Below, one piece after another: positions 1-13,539 of a DNA stretch of 64,000 nucleotides (its first letter is position 1; every line of letters begins with the position of its first letter). The position numbers and the translations under genes were made by a program. Origin of the DNA: Rhabditoides inermis (lineage: Eukaryota > Nematoda > Chromadorea > Rhabditida > Rhabditidae); the NCBI GenBank assembly GCA_963966185.1, contig CAWZYM010000283.1, forward strand, positions 251,001 to 315,000. Reading direction: 5' to 3'. The notes below the pieces were generated by a model. It did no database searches, had not been told where the DNA came from, and was given only the letters and a program-made list of their open reading frames with translations.

Positions 1-104
1 TGAGCCAAATCAGAGGATGTAGTGCATTCACATCTTGATTTTTAGTTTTATGAATATAGTGAAACGTATTCAAAATTATTGCGCGGGGAAAAACATGAGT
101 GAGA

Positions 105-111
<7 letters not shown>

Positions 112-150
<39 letters not shown>
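112..150. repeat. (GA)n microsatellite
   Basis: About 39 bp of pure GA dinucleotide ends just before the acceptor of the receptor exon at 167. Confidence 0.9.
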
Positions 151-156
<6 letters not shown>

Positions 157-166
157 GCTCTTTCAG

Positions 167-776
167 AACATGCTCGTCTACTTTGTCGACCTGTCCAACC
201 TTCTAGTCGTCATCAATGGCACCGCCAACTTCTTCTGCTATCTCGGATTCGGACAGGCCTTCCGCAACACACTGTGCGAGGCGAGTTATAGAAGGACTGT
301 ATCTCTCTCTTTCTCTCCCTCCCTCTCTCTCTCTCACCATTTCTCTCTCTCTCTCTCTTTCTCTCGATCTCTTTCTTCCTTAAATATTTTCTATATATAA
401 CTGATTTTTAGCAGACCGTTTGAACAATTGAACAAAAAACCATTGTTCGTAAATAGTCCATAAGATGCGTATTCAAACGGGAACGCAATACTTATATCTT
501 TTTAGTAGTTTTGACGGATTTTTTTCGCATTGGTTAGGTTCGTTTAATAACGTCATTATTGCAACAAAAATGTTGGAACAATACAATATTCTAGCACATG
601 TGGAACGAGTAAATAAATTTTATTTCAGATAATAAATAAATAATTCTAAATACATTTTATTTCAGATTATCAACGACTATCTGAATCGCATATGCTCGAA
701 GCGACGCAACAAGCCTAAGCTTATCTGGAAAGAGGATTCTGGAAGGAAGCTTCCCGACACGCAAACTATGATCTAA
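167..776 (+). CDS. Neuropeptide (FMRFamide-type) G protein-coupled receptor, C-terminal exons only
   Basis: Two exons, 167-280 and 666-776, join in phase 0 and end at TAA 774-776. The first is preceded by a TTTCAG acceptor and encodes the seventh transmembrane helix, with the DLSNLLVVING and NFFCYLGFGQAFRN pattern that invertebrate FMRFamide/myosuppressin-type receptors carry around TM7 and helix 8. The second encodes a basic cytoplasmic tail (NRICSKRRNKPK) of 36 residues. The intron donor is GC (gcgagt at 281), a GC-AG intron, because no GT donor keeps the frame. The rest of the receptor lies upstream of the window. Family recognition is by motif only; the ligand cannot be told. TM7 similarity to DMSR/FRPR-like receptors is inference. 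Confidence 0.72.
300..374. repeat. (CT)n-rich intronic tract
   Basis: Interrupted CT repeat just inside the intron of the receptor gene, near its GC donor. Confidence 0.85.
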
Positions 777-2200
777 GCCCCGCCCATCCAGGCTCCGCCC
801 CCACAATCACACATGCCCAGAGCGCAATGTTCACTGCTCACGTCTACGATTCATCAGATTATCTGATTTGCATATTGTATAGACTCTTGAATCTAGTCCA
901 TTTTGTAAGATATCCGGTGCTTTTTTTCTCTCGAGACATTTCATTCTCCCTTTCTCTCTTGTTTTTTTGGCGTCGTTTTTTTCCATCCAGCTGGATAATG
1001 AATGACGAATCAGACATCCGAGCCGAATTTCGGAAATTACATTTTTTCCGTTGTTCCCGGACGCATATATGGTTTGTGATCGATAAACTTACCCGTTCAC
1101 TGTGACTAACAAGTAACGAATAGTTGTTAGTAACTAACTAACGTTTCTACTACTACTGTATTACTCTGTTACTCTTTTTTCGTCAGTGCGTGTGTAGTGT
1201 TTAGATGGTGTCAGGCGAGCGTCTCGCTTCTTCGCTGTTTGTTTATATGTTTGTATATAACCGCTTTCGTCGCCTCTCCTAATATGCTAACACAAAACAG
1301 CGGAGAGTGCTGGCAGATGGAACATCCCACTCGAGCCTATGAGATTCTTCCCTATTATTTATTATTAACCATTATTCACAACGCCTCGCCCGCCTATTGT
1401 CGATCCAGACTTGGCAAGCAGCCACTTACGCATATTCCATATTCGTACATCCTCATTATTATTTTTGCGCTCCGCATCCGCGTTGCCGAACGGTGCCGGA
1501 ATCGCGGAATGTGGGCGTAGCATAATAATGGCAAATTGCATTTCGCACCGCGCAACATCACATTACAGGTTGAAACACACCAGATTTTGTTTAACCCAAT
1601 AAAATTGTTTTTAGTCGAATAGCTATAATCTCTGTTTTGTGTGTGAAATTAGATTTTCAGTATCTCTAACTCTATACATTTTTTACATCATATCCGTGCA
1701 GCGAAGTGAACATAACTACATAGAAGTTGTGGGCGTTACGAAAGAGAAGTAATTCATTGTTGCCCTCCATCTACAATCAGAAGAGTAGGCTCGCAAATCA
1801 GTTTTTAAGTCCATATTCGTAGATTCGTACATCCTCTTTTTTTGCGCTCCGCTTCCAAGTTGCCGAACGATGTAGGTCTGATAAAACATCAGAGTAGAAC
1901 TCATTTAATGTTTTTTTTTGGAAAAATTGAGTGCTCGAACCCGTGAACCTCATTTTGAAAACATTTCGTGCGAGCTGCTCTTGTACAGACCATAAGATGT
2001 GGTGCGTGTGGTGAGATTTCAATTAGCGTGGTGCAGTGGTGTGGTGGTGCGCGGTGCGATTTACGTATTCTTCACTATACTGCCAACTGCCACTTGTCTC
2101 GTGTCGCTTAGTGTGTTGTAAACTTGTCGCGACAAGCCCCGCCCCCCTGACCCCCGGACGCCGGCGCCGGCCGATGAGCCGATGTAAAATCCACCGCAAC

Positions 2201-2202
<2 letters not shown>

Positions 2203-2280
<78 letters not shown>
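2203..2280. repeat. (CT)n microsatellite
   Basis: Nearly pure CT repeat of about 78 bp, giving spurious open frames of Ser/Leu or Arg/Glu on both strands. Confidence 0.95.
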
Positions 2281-2458
2281 GGATCAATCGATGCTCGCAT
2301 CCACTTGGCGGATTGCCCGAGGGCGAATTACTTACTCGACTCGCACCCCGGCATAGCCGGAATGGGATTAATTCCGAAGGAGTGCGGCGCTCATTTGCGG
2401 TCTCCTGGGGTCCTTGCTGGCTCGTTCTTTTTGGAAGGAAAGAGTGAGAGTGAGAGAG

Positions 2459-2510
2459 GGGAGAGAGAGAGAGAGAGAGAGAGAGAGGAAGAGAGAGGAA
2501 GAGAGAGGGA
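2459..2510. repeat. (GA)n microsatellite
   Basis: GA-rich tract with GGAA interruptions, 180 bp downstream of the CT tract. Confidence 0.9.
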
Positions 2511-3036
2511 GCTGCGCACTGTTTCCGTCCACATGTTGTGCATTTGCTCTCCTCTATGCTTTTTGTGTGTCATTCGCTACATCTGGTCTTTCTATGTGTT
2601 TCTCTGGATGTCGCGAGTCGCTCCCTTTCTAATTTCACAGATGTGAGTCCGGGCGAGAGGTCAAAACATTTGTGGTTCTGATGCACACATTCACTTTTTT
2701 ATGCTTTGACTTTGATGTGTGTTATCATGCGGGATGATCGCATGTTATCATCGAACTTTTGCTGTTCCGTCAATGTCGCATGCATCACTTTTGTGATTCA
2801 CTTTGTGATCTCTTTGTTATCATATGTTGTAATAACACATCATTTCGCAGATTTGACCCTTTTTGAGGACGGTAGCGCCAGGATCTGAATTCACGGTGCG
2901 TTTCAAAAGTTTCTTTCTGAAACGTATTGCATCACTTCAGTTTCGTGCCCTTTTCACGACCGTCACTGTCCACGTTAATTTCGGCGCTGCTGCGGCCCCC
3001 GTGCGGCCCCTGCTCCGGCCCCGACTCGGCGCCCCG

Positions 3037-4769
3037 ATGGTGTCGGCTGCGCGCGGCCTGGCCGCTCTCTGCGCCCTCCTATTCCTAGCCTGTCTGGCTC
3101 TCGCGGGTATTATCATTCACTCCCGATTGACACAACCACACGACGTCTGCGTCTCACCAGGATGCATACACACAGGTACGCGGGTCCCGCCGCGATTGCG
3201 CGCGCCCGTTTTCGAAATTATCGATTTTCTCGTATCAATTGAGTTTGCGCGCGCGATATGATGCTATTTTACGTGTGTGTGTGCGCTCATCAGCTGGTGT
3301 GTGTTGTTTCCTCTGTATTGAATTTACGCACACCCTCTCACTCTCACTCCTTCTATGCGCAAATCGGTTTTGCCGTTTGTCTCGCGAAATTCGATTCACG
3401 GTCGTTTGTTTCCTAGCCCCCATCCTGAAAAAGAGACGATGCGCCAAAAACAAAAGAGAATACTAGGAATGATACAAAACGTACGTGATCCGAATTCCGC
3501 GTCCACAATGTGAGAGTGGTCAGTGAGTGGCTTTCGCATATCCGCCGCCTCTTTTCCACGCCTGCTTATGTCCTATGTCCACTTGAGGATCCCTTAAGAA
3601 TGCTCGGCGAAGATTGCCTCAATCCACTAGCTTGCCAGACGCATACACAAATAAACGAGAAACATTGATCAGACTCACCGAAGCACTTCCGAGATACATT
3701 TTCGGGTTGCGTCATATGTTGTAAGCGCACATGTGATCGCTGACGTGAATTCATTCCCCTTTATCCCTGATCTTTACTGAACGACGCGCGCCAAAGAAAA
3801 CTCTCCTCGTGATCTCGGAATATCGCCTGGAAGCTGGAGGCATGGGGAAAAAGGCGCGAAAATGTTGGAGACGTTCTCACTCTTTTCACACTTTGTTGAA
3901 CCACCACATGCTCTCACTCTCACTCAGTTCAGAGCCAAGTAACACCTATCGCTGTAATGTGTAGAGTCACAGAAAAGCACTAAAACAAACATCTCGCACC
4001 TATGTAATCATGCGGTGCACATTTTCGTTGCAGGACCCCGAAACTGTTTAAATTTCAGCAAATGTCATCTTATCGTCTATGAATGGCACGGCTGATCCGT
4101 GCGTCGACTTTTATGAGTACGCCTGTGGACAGTGGATCAAGGGTGAGAGAGTGACGTCATTTTGGATTATGACGTCATTTTTTAGGACATCCAATCCCCG
4201 ACGATGCTCCATCTGTCAGTAATTTTGAGAATCTTGGTCAGGATCTCGAGTTTGCCTTGAAAGGTGCGTTCAATGTTATTGCTGATTTATGAATCTGAAA
4301 AAAGATTGTTATTTTTTAACGCTGCGCTATGTTTGGTTTTTGGCCTTTTCAGTTTTTTTTAATGTTTGGCTTCTTCAGTTTCAATATACATATGTCTTTC
4401 ACCCACTTCAAACTACCTCATCAGTCAAGCGTTCTACAATACCACCAATACACCAGTGTCCTCTAACCACTTCGAATTCCTTTGAATACCGAATTTCAGA
4501 GCTGTTGGAATCGAAGATCGCCGGTCCGCTCGACTCAAATCCAGAGTCCGAAGACTCTGCAGTCAACAAGGCCAAGTACTTCTACAAGCTGTGCCTGAAC
4601 GAAAGTGAGTTCGCGGCGGGAGCCCCTTTCGATCGTTCTACCGTAATCCTCGCGTATGATCGATGCGTTATATGCCCGCATCGCGTGTCTTCGATCCATC
4701 ATCTTTCTCCCCTCTGCCAATCATTTTTCGTGTCTCCCACCAAAGCATCATATCCTACCAGATAGCTAC

Positions 4770-4812
<43 letters not shown>

Positions 4813-5837
4813 GACAGTTGTTCGCTTGTTCCGTCTCTCTCTCTCCTCTCAGGATTGGTAGCTCCTTGGGCTGATTGGGTGATTAGTCGAGGGATGATTT
4901 AGTGGAATAGACCGCGTCGCTGACCAGAAAGAAAGTACAGTTGAAAGTACCTTCAACTTTGACATATATTACTGCGCTTTTTTGCAAGAACAATTATGCT
5001 TCACCAGAGAGAGTCAGGTGAACAATCACACAACAAATATGTATCTATCAGCATCATTTTTTTTCTTCACAATTTCGGCATTTTTTGCACATACGTTATA
5101 GAGATAGAGTAAAATGATACGTGTTTTCGAAAGTAATTCTGCAGTAATTCCCGCTGACAAAATATTATCTGGAAAAACTATATAGTGAGTTTTCCGTTTT
5201 TGCGATCCGCAGTCGATTCTAAAAGAACCATATTCAAGATAAGGTTAGTTTCGGTTCAGACCAGATTAGAGTAACCTTAAAGCCAAATTCATTGACACAT
5301 ATCTAACTTATTATTGAATTTAAACCTCAACAAAAAATGCATAAATAAATAACTCTAGTTACCTAGTAAAATGATACTCTGTCTTGTGATTACGAGTAAA
5401 CAAATTAGCATATGTTCATTTCAGGCCAGATCCAGGACTCGTGGCGGGGCGCGTTCGACGAGGTGGTCGCGTCGTTCGGAGGATGGCCCAGTCTCAGCGG
5501 GGCACAGGTGCCCGCAGACACGTCGGTGAGTGGGCACTTGAGACGAGTGACAGAGCGCGCCTGGTCTGAACAACGGGTTTGTAAGATTGTAAGAACCAGG
5601 GTAGAGCGGTTACGCCAACAACTCTAAAAGCTAACTTTTAGAGTTTCGGAGTCGTTTCGAAAACATCGAGCGTTTCAGATAGACTGGCTGCACATTCAAT
5701 ATTTCTTCTAGATCGAGCGGCTGTACGGTCGTATGGTGGCCAAATTCCGCGCGGACTCCCTGTTCAAGGCAACGGTCCAGCCAGACGATAAGAACAGTGA
5801 GCAGCATGTGCTGCTGGTGAGGGCGGACTCTCTCTCT

Positions 5838-5923
<86 letters not shown>

Positions 5924-6416
5924 ACTCTCTCTCTCTCTCTCTCCCTCTCTCTCTCTCTCTCCCTCTACCCTCTCTCTCTCCCTAGGTTGACCAGCCTGCC
6001 CTCAACCTCTTCGCGCGCGACTTCTACATCATGGCCGAGAACGACGAGCGACAGGCGTACATGACACTGATTCGGTGGGGGCGGGGTTTGCGGGGGCGGG
6101 GCTTATTGTTAGATCAAATTAATTCAACTCAAATCAATTGAAGTGTTTTTTTCCACGGCAAGGGAGAGCTGATAACGATAAAAGGCAAGCAAGAAAAGTG
6201 TGTGGATAAATAAGGCTAACCCTAGGCTGACCAGTGCAAAGTGGTTAGCTTGGGAGGCCCTGAATTTATTTAGAGAATAACTAGAATCTCGCGCAGATTA
6301 GTCAATCAATTTCTATCGGAATGTTATAGATGGGTAGTGAAACGTAGATGACATAGGGAGTACGAGTGAATGAAAAACGGAACTATTCTGCAAGCACTAG
6401 GAAGACGTAGAGGAGA

Positions 6417-6462
<46 letters not shown>

Positions 6463-6593
6463 AAGAGAGAGAAGACAAACTCTTTCCAGTGACGTGCTGG
6501 TGCTTCTGGGTGCGCGACCGGAGGTGGCGATTCGCGATGCGGAGGAGATCATTCAGTTCGAGACGGCCCTGGCAAATGTGCGCATCTCTCTCC

Positions 6594-6691
<98 letters not shown>

Positions 6692-6975
6692 TCCTCTCTC
6701 TCTTGTTTTTTTGTTCCCCTCTTACTTTTCGTTTTCCTCTTTCCTTCCCTCATCCCCCTCCTTTTAAATATGACGATTACTTACTATCTTTCAAAACGAA
6801 TATAAAGCAAACGAACTCGATAACATGTTTTCTGCTCTCTTTTCCCCCTCTTTCTCTCTCTTTCTCTTTAATATTACAAACACTTACTAACTCACACCGA
6901 TTATACTGCAAACGAAACGTACATACTCGATAAGATGCACTTTACCCTGTATTTCTCCTTCCCCTCTCACTCTCT

Positions 6976-7019
<44 letters not shown>

Positions 7020-8483
7020 TTCTTCTCTTCAGATCACAATGGCCGACGAGCAACGTCATGACATCGCCGAGCTCTACACCAAGATGACGCTGGGAGAGAT
7101 GCGGTAGGCGTGGCCAAAGGGGGCGTGGCTAATTCATTCGCATTCCAGCCGGCAGCTGCCCAACTTTGACTGGCAGCTCTTCTTCAACCACGTATTCAAT
7201 GACATCATTGACAAGGTAGAAGTGTTTTTAAATATAAATAAGTTTCTGATTACAAGACACAGATGTCTCAGGTACTTTTTTTTTGAATTATCCAGATAAT
7301 GAAAAATGACGTAATTATGAAATGGCAAACATATGACCTGAATTGGCAGTGTCTAACACAAGCGATCTATTACAATACTTGTTTATAGAAAAGCACATCC
7401 AAAAAATGACCCGAATGGGCGGAGTCTAGATGGGCGTTTCAGAAGGGCACGCGTATCTCGTTCACCCCACAGACCGAGGTGGTCGTCTACGGACTCGAGT
7501 TCCTCCGGCGGCTCGACCAACTACTGCCCAAGTTCGACAAACGGTAGGATTAAGATATTTAAGATATATAAGTATACATATGTGTACTAAATATGTACTT
7601 ATTACTATTTACATTCTACCCTCTGTGAAAAAATGAGTCCGTGATGAACTTTTTTGTAGCGTTCACAGTAACAACACATTCAAAGTTTTCATCGGCCAAG
7701 GTACAAATTAAAAAAAAAATTCGAATGTCAGCAGGGTGTCTCAATGGCAGAAATATCTTCGATTCCTCTATCCGACGAGGATTCCTGAAACTCAAACAAT
7801 ATCATCGATTCCATAGTTTAAAGGCACAGTGGCGACTTATTTCTGCCACGACCTGCCACAACTCCTCATTTTCACACGAACAAAACATTTGGCAGTGACA
7901 GGAATCGAACCCGCGAAGACTAGGGTCACAACGCAGCGCACATGCACTCGCCATGAAGCAAGTGACAATCCGTAATTCATTTGCGGTTATGTCTCCGACC
8001 CAATTTTTGCAGTGAAGTGTTGGCGGGAAATTCAAATATTAAGCTGCATTCTTGGCAGTTGCAGAATCGAAAATAACGCAGAATCGTCGTTCTTTCGTGA
8101 AAACTGCAAATTCGTTAGGTTAAAATGATTTTTAATAATACTCCGAGTCGAAAATAAGTCGCCACTGTTCCTTTAATCACTAGAAAATCCACCGTACACA
8201 CTGAGTTTCGATCCTCTGCTACACAGCAAAAAAGTGCCAAAAAATGCGAACAGATTCCCACCTGGTCCGTGTCACACGCCATCTTCCTGACCATCCAAAC
8301 GTTGACGTACAAAGTGAAGCCAATAAATGCGCAGAGTAGTAATCTGTCCAGAAAACTGTACTGGATCTCGAGGTCAGCTTCAGAGGTGGTAGCGTTTAGT
8401 GTCTCGTTTGACATTTCGAAGCCATTAGGGACCATGCGTAAGAGGGAGTAATGATAATGATAAGGTACCGGTGGTAATGGCGG

Positions 8484-8542
<59 letters not shown>

Positions 8543-10622
8543 TTCTGTCGCGTGCGCGAGAGAGGATTAGCTCTGTAGCCATCATCAAGCTTAATGAACC
8601 TGGTCAAAGCTGGAGCCGATAGAGAATTTGTAGGTGTAGGATGGTAGTCATTTCTCACTGGGCTACCGCATGAATAGAATATGTTGGAGTGCAAATCAAA
8701 GCATTATTCGCATTCGTATATTTCTAACAATTGGCATGACGGGTAGTCTGACGGTACACGACGGAAAAAACAGACCACTGTATGTATACGTGCCAGTGCA
8801 TATAATATTATTCTGGGAGATAGTTCGCCGGATTACGGTAGAAAATCGATCTACCCTCTAGTCACATTCGATCTACCTTCTAAAGTTTTCTACAAACGGC
8901 CAGGAAGCTCCTCCCACTTTGACACCTTTCGTGCGCCATCCTCACCGCTCGCGCGCTAATCAATTTACTGATCCTGTTTGGTGTTTGCCATTCGCACGCA
9001 TTCGGCAGTCGATCGGCAATGAGAGCGGTCTCTGTTCGCGCCCTCTCAACTGACTGCGTGGTGCAGTGGCAAGAGAGACGCGTGCCGTTCTCGCGGCCCG
9101 GGTTCGATCTCCTTTGCAACTTTTAGTGAAACACAGATAGTGTGTAGTTGAATGATTCAAAACATTGAATATTATGTTTCAAAATAAGCCCCGCCCATCC
9201 CCGGAGAATCGGAGAGGACTTTACGCGGGGCGGACACTTACCCCCCAGCCCCGATCTCTACCGTTTTGGTACCGAAGGTGGGCATCGGAATTCCAAACAG
9301 AACTGCGTCGGCCAAAATTGCCTTCTCTGGCCGGAAATCCGGCTTTGAAATTTCGCGTTTCGCGTAACCTCTTCTTACGACCAATGCACCACAGCCAGCG
9401 TGGCCGAATGGCTAGCGAGCTTGTCTAGTAAACTGGTGGCGCGGGTTCGATTCCCGCTGTTTTTTAATCGCCGCACATGTTTTTTTACAAGTGGGTATGA
9501 TAAAATCACTGTTGAACAACAACTTTTTTTTTGATTTCTGTGGTCTGGAACATGAAGAGACAGTATCGAATTGACTTATGTCGATTTTTGAAATTGATAT
9601 CTATCGATATCAATACTAATCACAAAAATCAATCTATTATCGCGATAGCTGGCACATTTCTGTGAAACATTCTCACCTTCGAGAATCATCAAATAAAGGC
9701 CAAAAAAATGCAGCGGGAATCGAACCCGCGCCACCAGTTTACTAGACAAGCTCGCTAGCCATTCGGCCACGCTGGCTGTGGTGCATTGGTCGTAAGAAGA
9801 GGTTACGCGAAACGCGAAATTTCAAAGCCGGATTTCCGGCCAGAGAATGCCCGTAGGCAATTTTGGCCGACGCAGTTCTGTTTGGAATTCCGATGCCCAC
9901 CTTCGGTACCAAAACGGTAGAGATCGGGGCTGGGGGGTAAGTGTCCGCCCCGCGTTAGTCGTGAGGAGACCCAAGCGCGCGCTTTCAAACGATAATATTG
10001 ATCAAAGAAAGAAAGGAATCAAAAAGAATCAAAGAGCCCGCGCGATACTCGACCATTTTCCCCGCACTGTCTGGCCTCTCTCGCTCGAAACTGAGTTTCC
10101 CAACTGATCCCGGCTGGCAATAACTTAAGCTATCCACCAGGCGGCGACTATAAGTCTGTGCGTTAGCACCATACCGGAACATGCTACAATCATCGTAAAA
10201 AAATACGAAACACATCTTTTCAGTCGCGTTGTCAACTACCTGGAGTGGTGTTGGTTCTTCAAGACGATGCTCCGAGACCTACCCGATCCATTCGCACTCA
10301 CCATATTCAAGTTCTACAGGAGTCTCAATCGTGGGTTGGAGAGAGAGAGAGAGAGAATATATAGAAACTGGGAAATTTCGCAATGTTGATGGAACTGAGC
10401 GGTTTAGAAATTGAGCAGCTCTTCCCGATGATACACTATGCGAGAAACGTGTCTCACTCCATAAATCGTTAGCATTATCTAGTTGCCGATGTTTTGAAAC
10501 AGACCTCGACGATCTTGGGGCAATAAATACATTTCGAGTGAACTTGGTAAAAAAAATCTATTACTGCGCCAAATCACTTCATAGTGAAATTTACCAAAAC
10601 GTAACAGACCAAACTAGAAAAT

Positions 10623-10679
<57 letters not shown>

Positions 10680-13487
10680 TCCCCCTCTCCCTTGCAGTGA
10701 TGAACGTGCAGAAGGTGCGCTGGCACGGCTGCGTCACCCGCATCAACAGCCTCATGCCCATGGCCACCTCCAGCATCTACGTCAAGAACCACTTCGACCA
10801 CGAGGCCAAGACGCAGGTTGGCAGGATTTGCATATATCCAAAACACGTTTGATCTTCAGGAAAGATGTGCACTTTTGCTGTCTAGTACTCAGTATCACTT
10901 TTATATTGAAAACACTCCGACCATGAGGCAAAGACCCAGGTGGCTTCTCGTTATTAGTGGCACAGCTTTTTCTACCGGGGTGTCAGGCGCGCGCGAGAAT
11001 CGGGATTGATTCTGTTTGGTTTCCTAGCATATTTTTTTTCTAACAAGAACTACTTCGATCACGAGGTGAGACGTTCTTAGTCTGCAAAATACAACTCTAA
11101 TGATCCCTTATTGCTAATTGTGCTACTCCTTCTCCTTTCGCGGATTTCTATATTTGTTTACGGAAAGAATTATACCTTGTTCTATTGACACTCGCATGTC
11201 ATGAAGTCATCAATATTTCACGGTGTCGTTGCTTCTTGTGGGTCGCGTTTTTCTCATTTTTTTTTTTTGGCGGGTCAGTGAATAGTGTTATGCATTCTCC
11301 AGTGTGTTGTCGCTTGTACACAATTCAACAGCTAGTTAGAAAAATAATTACCATTCTCAAGTAGAACTAAAACTGATAGGTTGGATAAAAGAAAAATCGT
11401 TTCAAAGGCGGTTTGATATTGCAGTATGCATAGAAGAGAGAATCAATTTAGAAAACTAGTAAAGATTGTGCTCACACGAGAGAATCAGAGTCACAGACGT
11501 TCTAGACTAGAGAGTGTGCTCACACGAGAGAATCAAAGTCAGAAAGATAGTAGAGAGTGTGCTCACACGAGAGAACCAGAGACATCTTCTCAGGTGGAGG
11601 AAATGATCTCTCTGATCACGGAGGCTTTTGTGGACCTGCTCGACTCGGAGGACTGGCTCACACCGGAGACGAAGAACTTCGCCAGACAGAAGGTCGGCTC
11701 TCTCCCTCTCTTCCTCTCTCCCTCCCTCTCTCTCTCAGTCTCTTTTCCTTTATAAATAAAGGATATACGTTTCGTTTCACAGTCTTATTATCACAATCAC
11801 TGTGAATGAACGTGTAATATCTGCTTACTTTTTTTTCTTTACATTGTGAGTTTTACCATACGCTTCACATCGGACAGAAATTGCCAGCGATATCTCATTT
11901 CAGTCAATTTGTAGTATCTATGGACACGTTTAAACCAACAACAAAACAAAATATGCATTCAGGTGGAGACAATGAAGCAGAAGATCGGCTATCCCGACTA
12001 TCTCAACGACTCCGCGTCCGTGGATCGGGAATACACACAGTTCAGGGTGAGGGGGCGGAGCTTGAAGAGGCGGAGCTTATCGGTGACGTCACAGGTTATC
12101 GACGGCGACTACTACAAGACCAAGTTCCAATTCTACGAGCAGTACCAGAGGGATGTGCTGGAGAGGATCGCACAGCCTGTGGATAGGGAGAGGTGCGGGA
12201 AACTGTCTAACCGTCTGACTCTCTCTCTCTCTCTCTCTCTCTTTATTTCTATTTCTTTCTCTCTCTCCCTCTTCTCCTTCTCTAATTGTTTGAGTTTAAC
12301 TGAAACTTGAATTGTTGTATTAGGTTTCACGAATTTGTCATATCGACATCACATTAGGGATGCAGCAATACGACATCGCTCTGTTGTTGTGCATACCAGT
12401 ATTCCAAAAACAATTGTGTTGAACGAAAAAAAATTACAACCAGCGCGCCAGCGCTGGTTGGTTTGTGTTAACCCTAGTCGCGCGCTAGAATCGGCAAAAG
12501 GCGATTGAACGAAAGGTTCCTTAGAATCTTTACGAGAACAATGTGATGCTGATAGATCTTATCAGGATGTTAGAAAATGGTTAAGTTTCGATTTTGGTAA
12601 CGCTAGCTGTTGTAGGAAGCGAGATACGCGCGCGCGCCCCCTGAGGGGCAGGCAATCCCCGTGTACGGAACGTTTTCTAGGGGGGGGGGGGGGGTGGCGC
12701 GCACTGGCTGCCCCCAGCAGACAGGAGGTGCACAATCCGCACTGCCTGTGGATTGCACTGATATCTTTTAGATCGCGTGCTCTGCCGTGCGCACAGTAGT
12801 GTTGTGGTTAGCGATTGCGCCCGTTGAGACACATGGCTCGAGTTCGGTTCCGGCTGCCGGCAAACCTTTTGTAATATATGATTTTACATAGAAATGACAT
12901 TGGAATTGTAAATTTTCCCATCAGCATTACCTAAACTCTTTTTTGCAAATTTTATACAATTTTGGACTCAACAAGGTGGGTGAACTGTTGGATTTCTTTT
13001 AATAAAAATGTTTTGTGGTTCATGTTAATGTAGATAGATTTATATGAAATCCAATAAAAGTACATTCATTATCTTTTAAAAGGACTTCCGTAAGAGAAGA
13101 GTTTGTGTTACTCAACGTAATGCAACAAAAGCTCATGCATTTTATCAATCGAAATTGTACACAAACCTGCTCCAATAGTTCAACAAGTTATATATAATCG
13201 ATCGGATACCGAAATCAATTTCCCGACATACAACATTTGCTCGCATTAGTTTTTATTGCAGAAAGAGCAGGTTTGTTTACTATTTCGATTGATAAAATGC
13301 ATGAGCTTTTGTTGCATTACGTTGAGTAACACAAACTCTTCTCTTACGGAAGTCCTTTTAAAAGATAATATATAACTGTTTTCACATCAGATGGGTAGCC
13401 GGTGCTGCTCTCGTCAACGCCTTCTACAGCCCAAACACCAACGAGATCAGTGAGTGCTCTCTCTCTCTCCCTCTATCTCTATCTCCC

Positions 13488-13539
<52 letters not shown>

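Larger units (their letters stand above)
777..3036. other. Intergenic region between receptor and peptidase genes
   Basis: No convincing gene is seen. Contents: a direct repeat of roughly 65 bp (about 1430-1497 and 1808-1872, both containing ATTCGTACATCCTC and a GCGCTCCGC..TTGCCGAACG block), a tRNA-like B box on the minus strand near 1930-2010, a long CT microsatellite at 2203-2280 and a GA tract at 2459-2510. The last few hundred bases presumably hold the peptidase promoter or 5' UTR. Open frames here are produced by the dinucleotide repeats. Confidence 0.6.
7544..10223 (+). other. Longest peptidase intron (intron 11), repeat-rich
   Basis: A 2.7-kb intron with no supported exon. It carries a TTAA-flanked MITE (7822-8172), a CT microsatellite (8484-8545), several tRNA-like sequences, and a large inverted duplication (9223-9955). 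Confidence 0.75.

Noticed and set aside
5733..6800. Long Ser/Leu, Arg/Glu or Tyr/Ile open frames across CT, GA and TA tracts
   Set aside because: They are translations of microsatellites inside introns and are open on both strands; no domain is present. The same holds for similar frames at 2036-2356, 8115-8588, 13402-13710, 15102-15436, 42224-42615 and 47744-48103.
9394..9459. Functional tRNA-Ser/Leu gene
   Set aside because: A and B boxes and a T stem are present, but the 3' acceptor strand is replaced by T-rich sequence and the anticodon arm does not fold properly.
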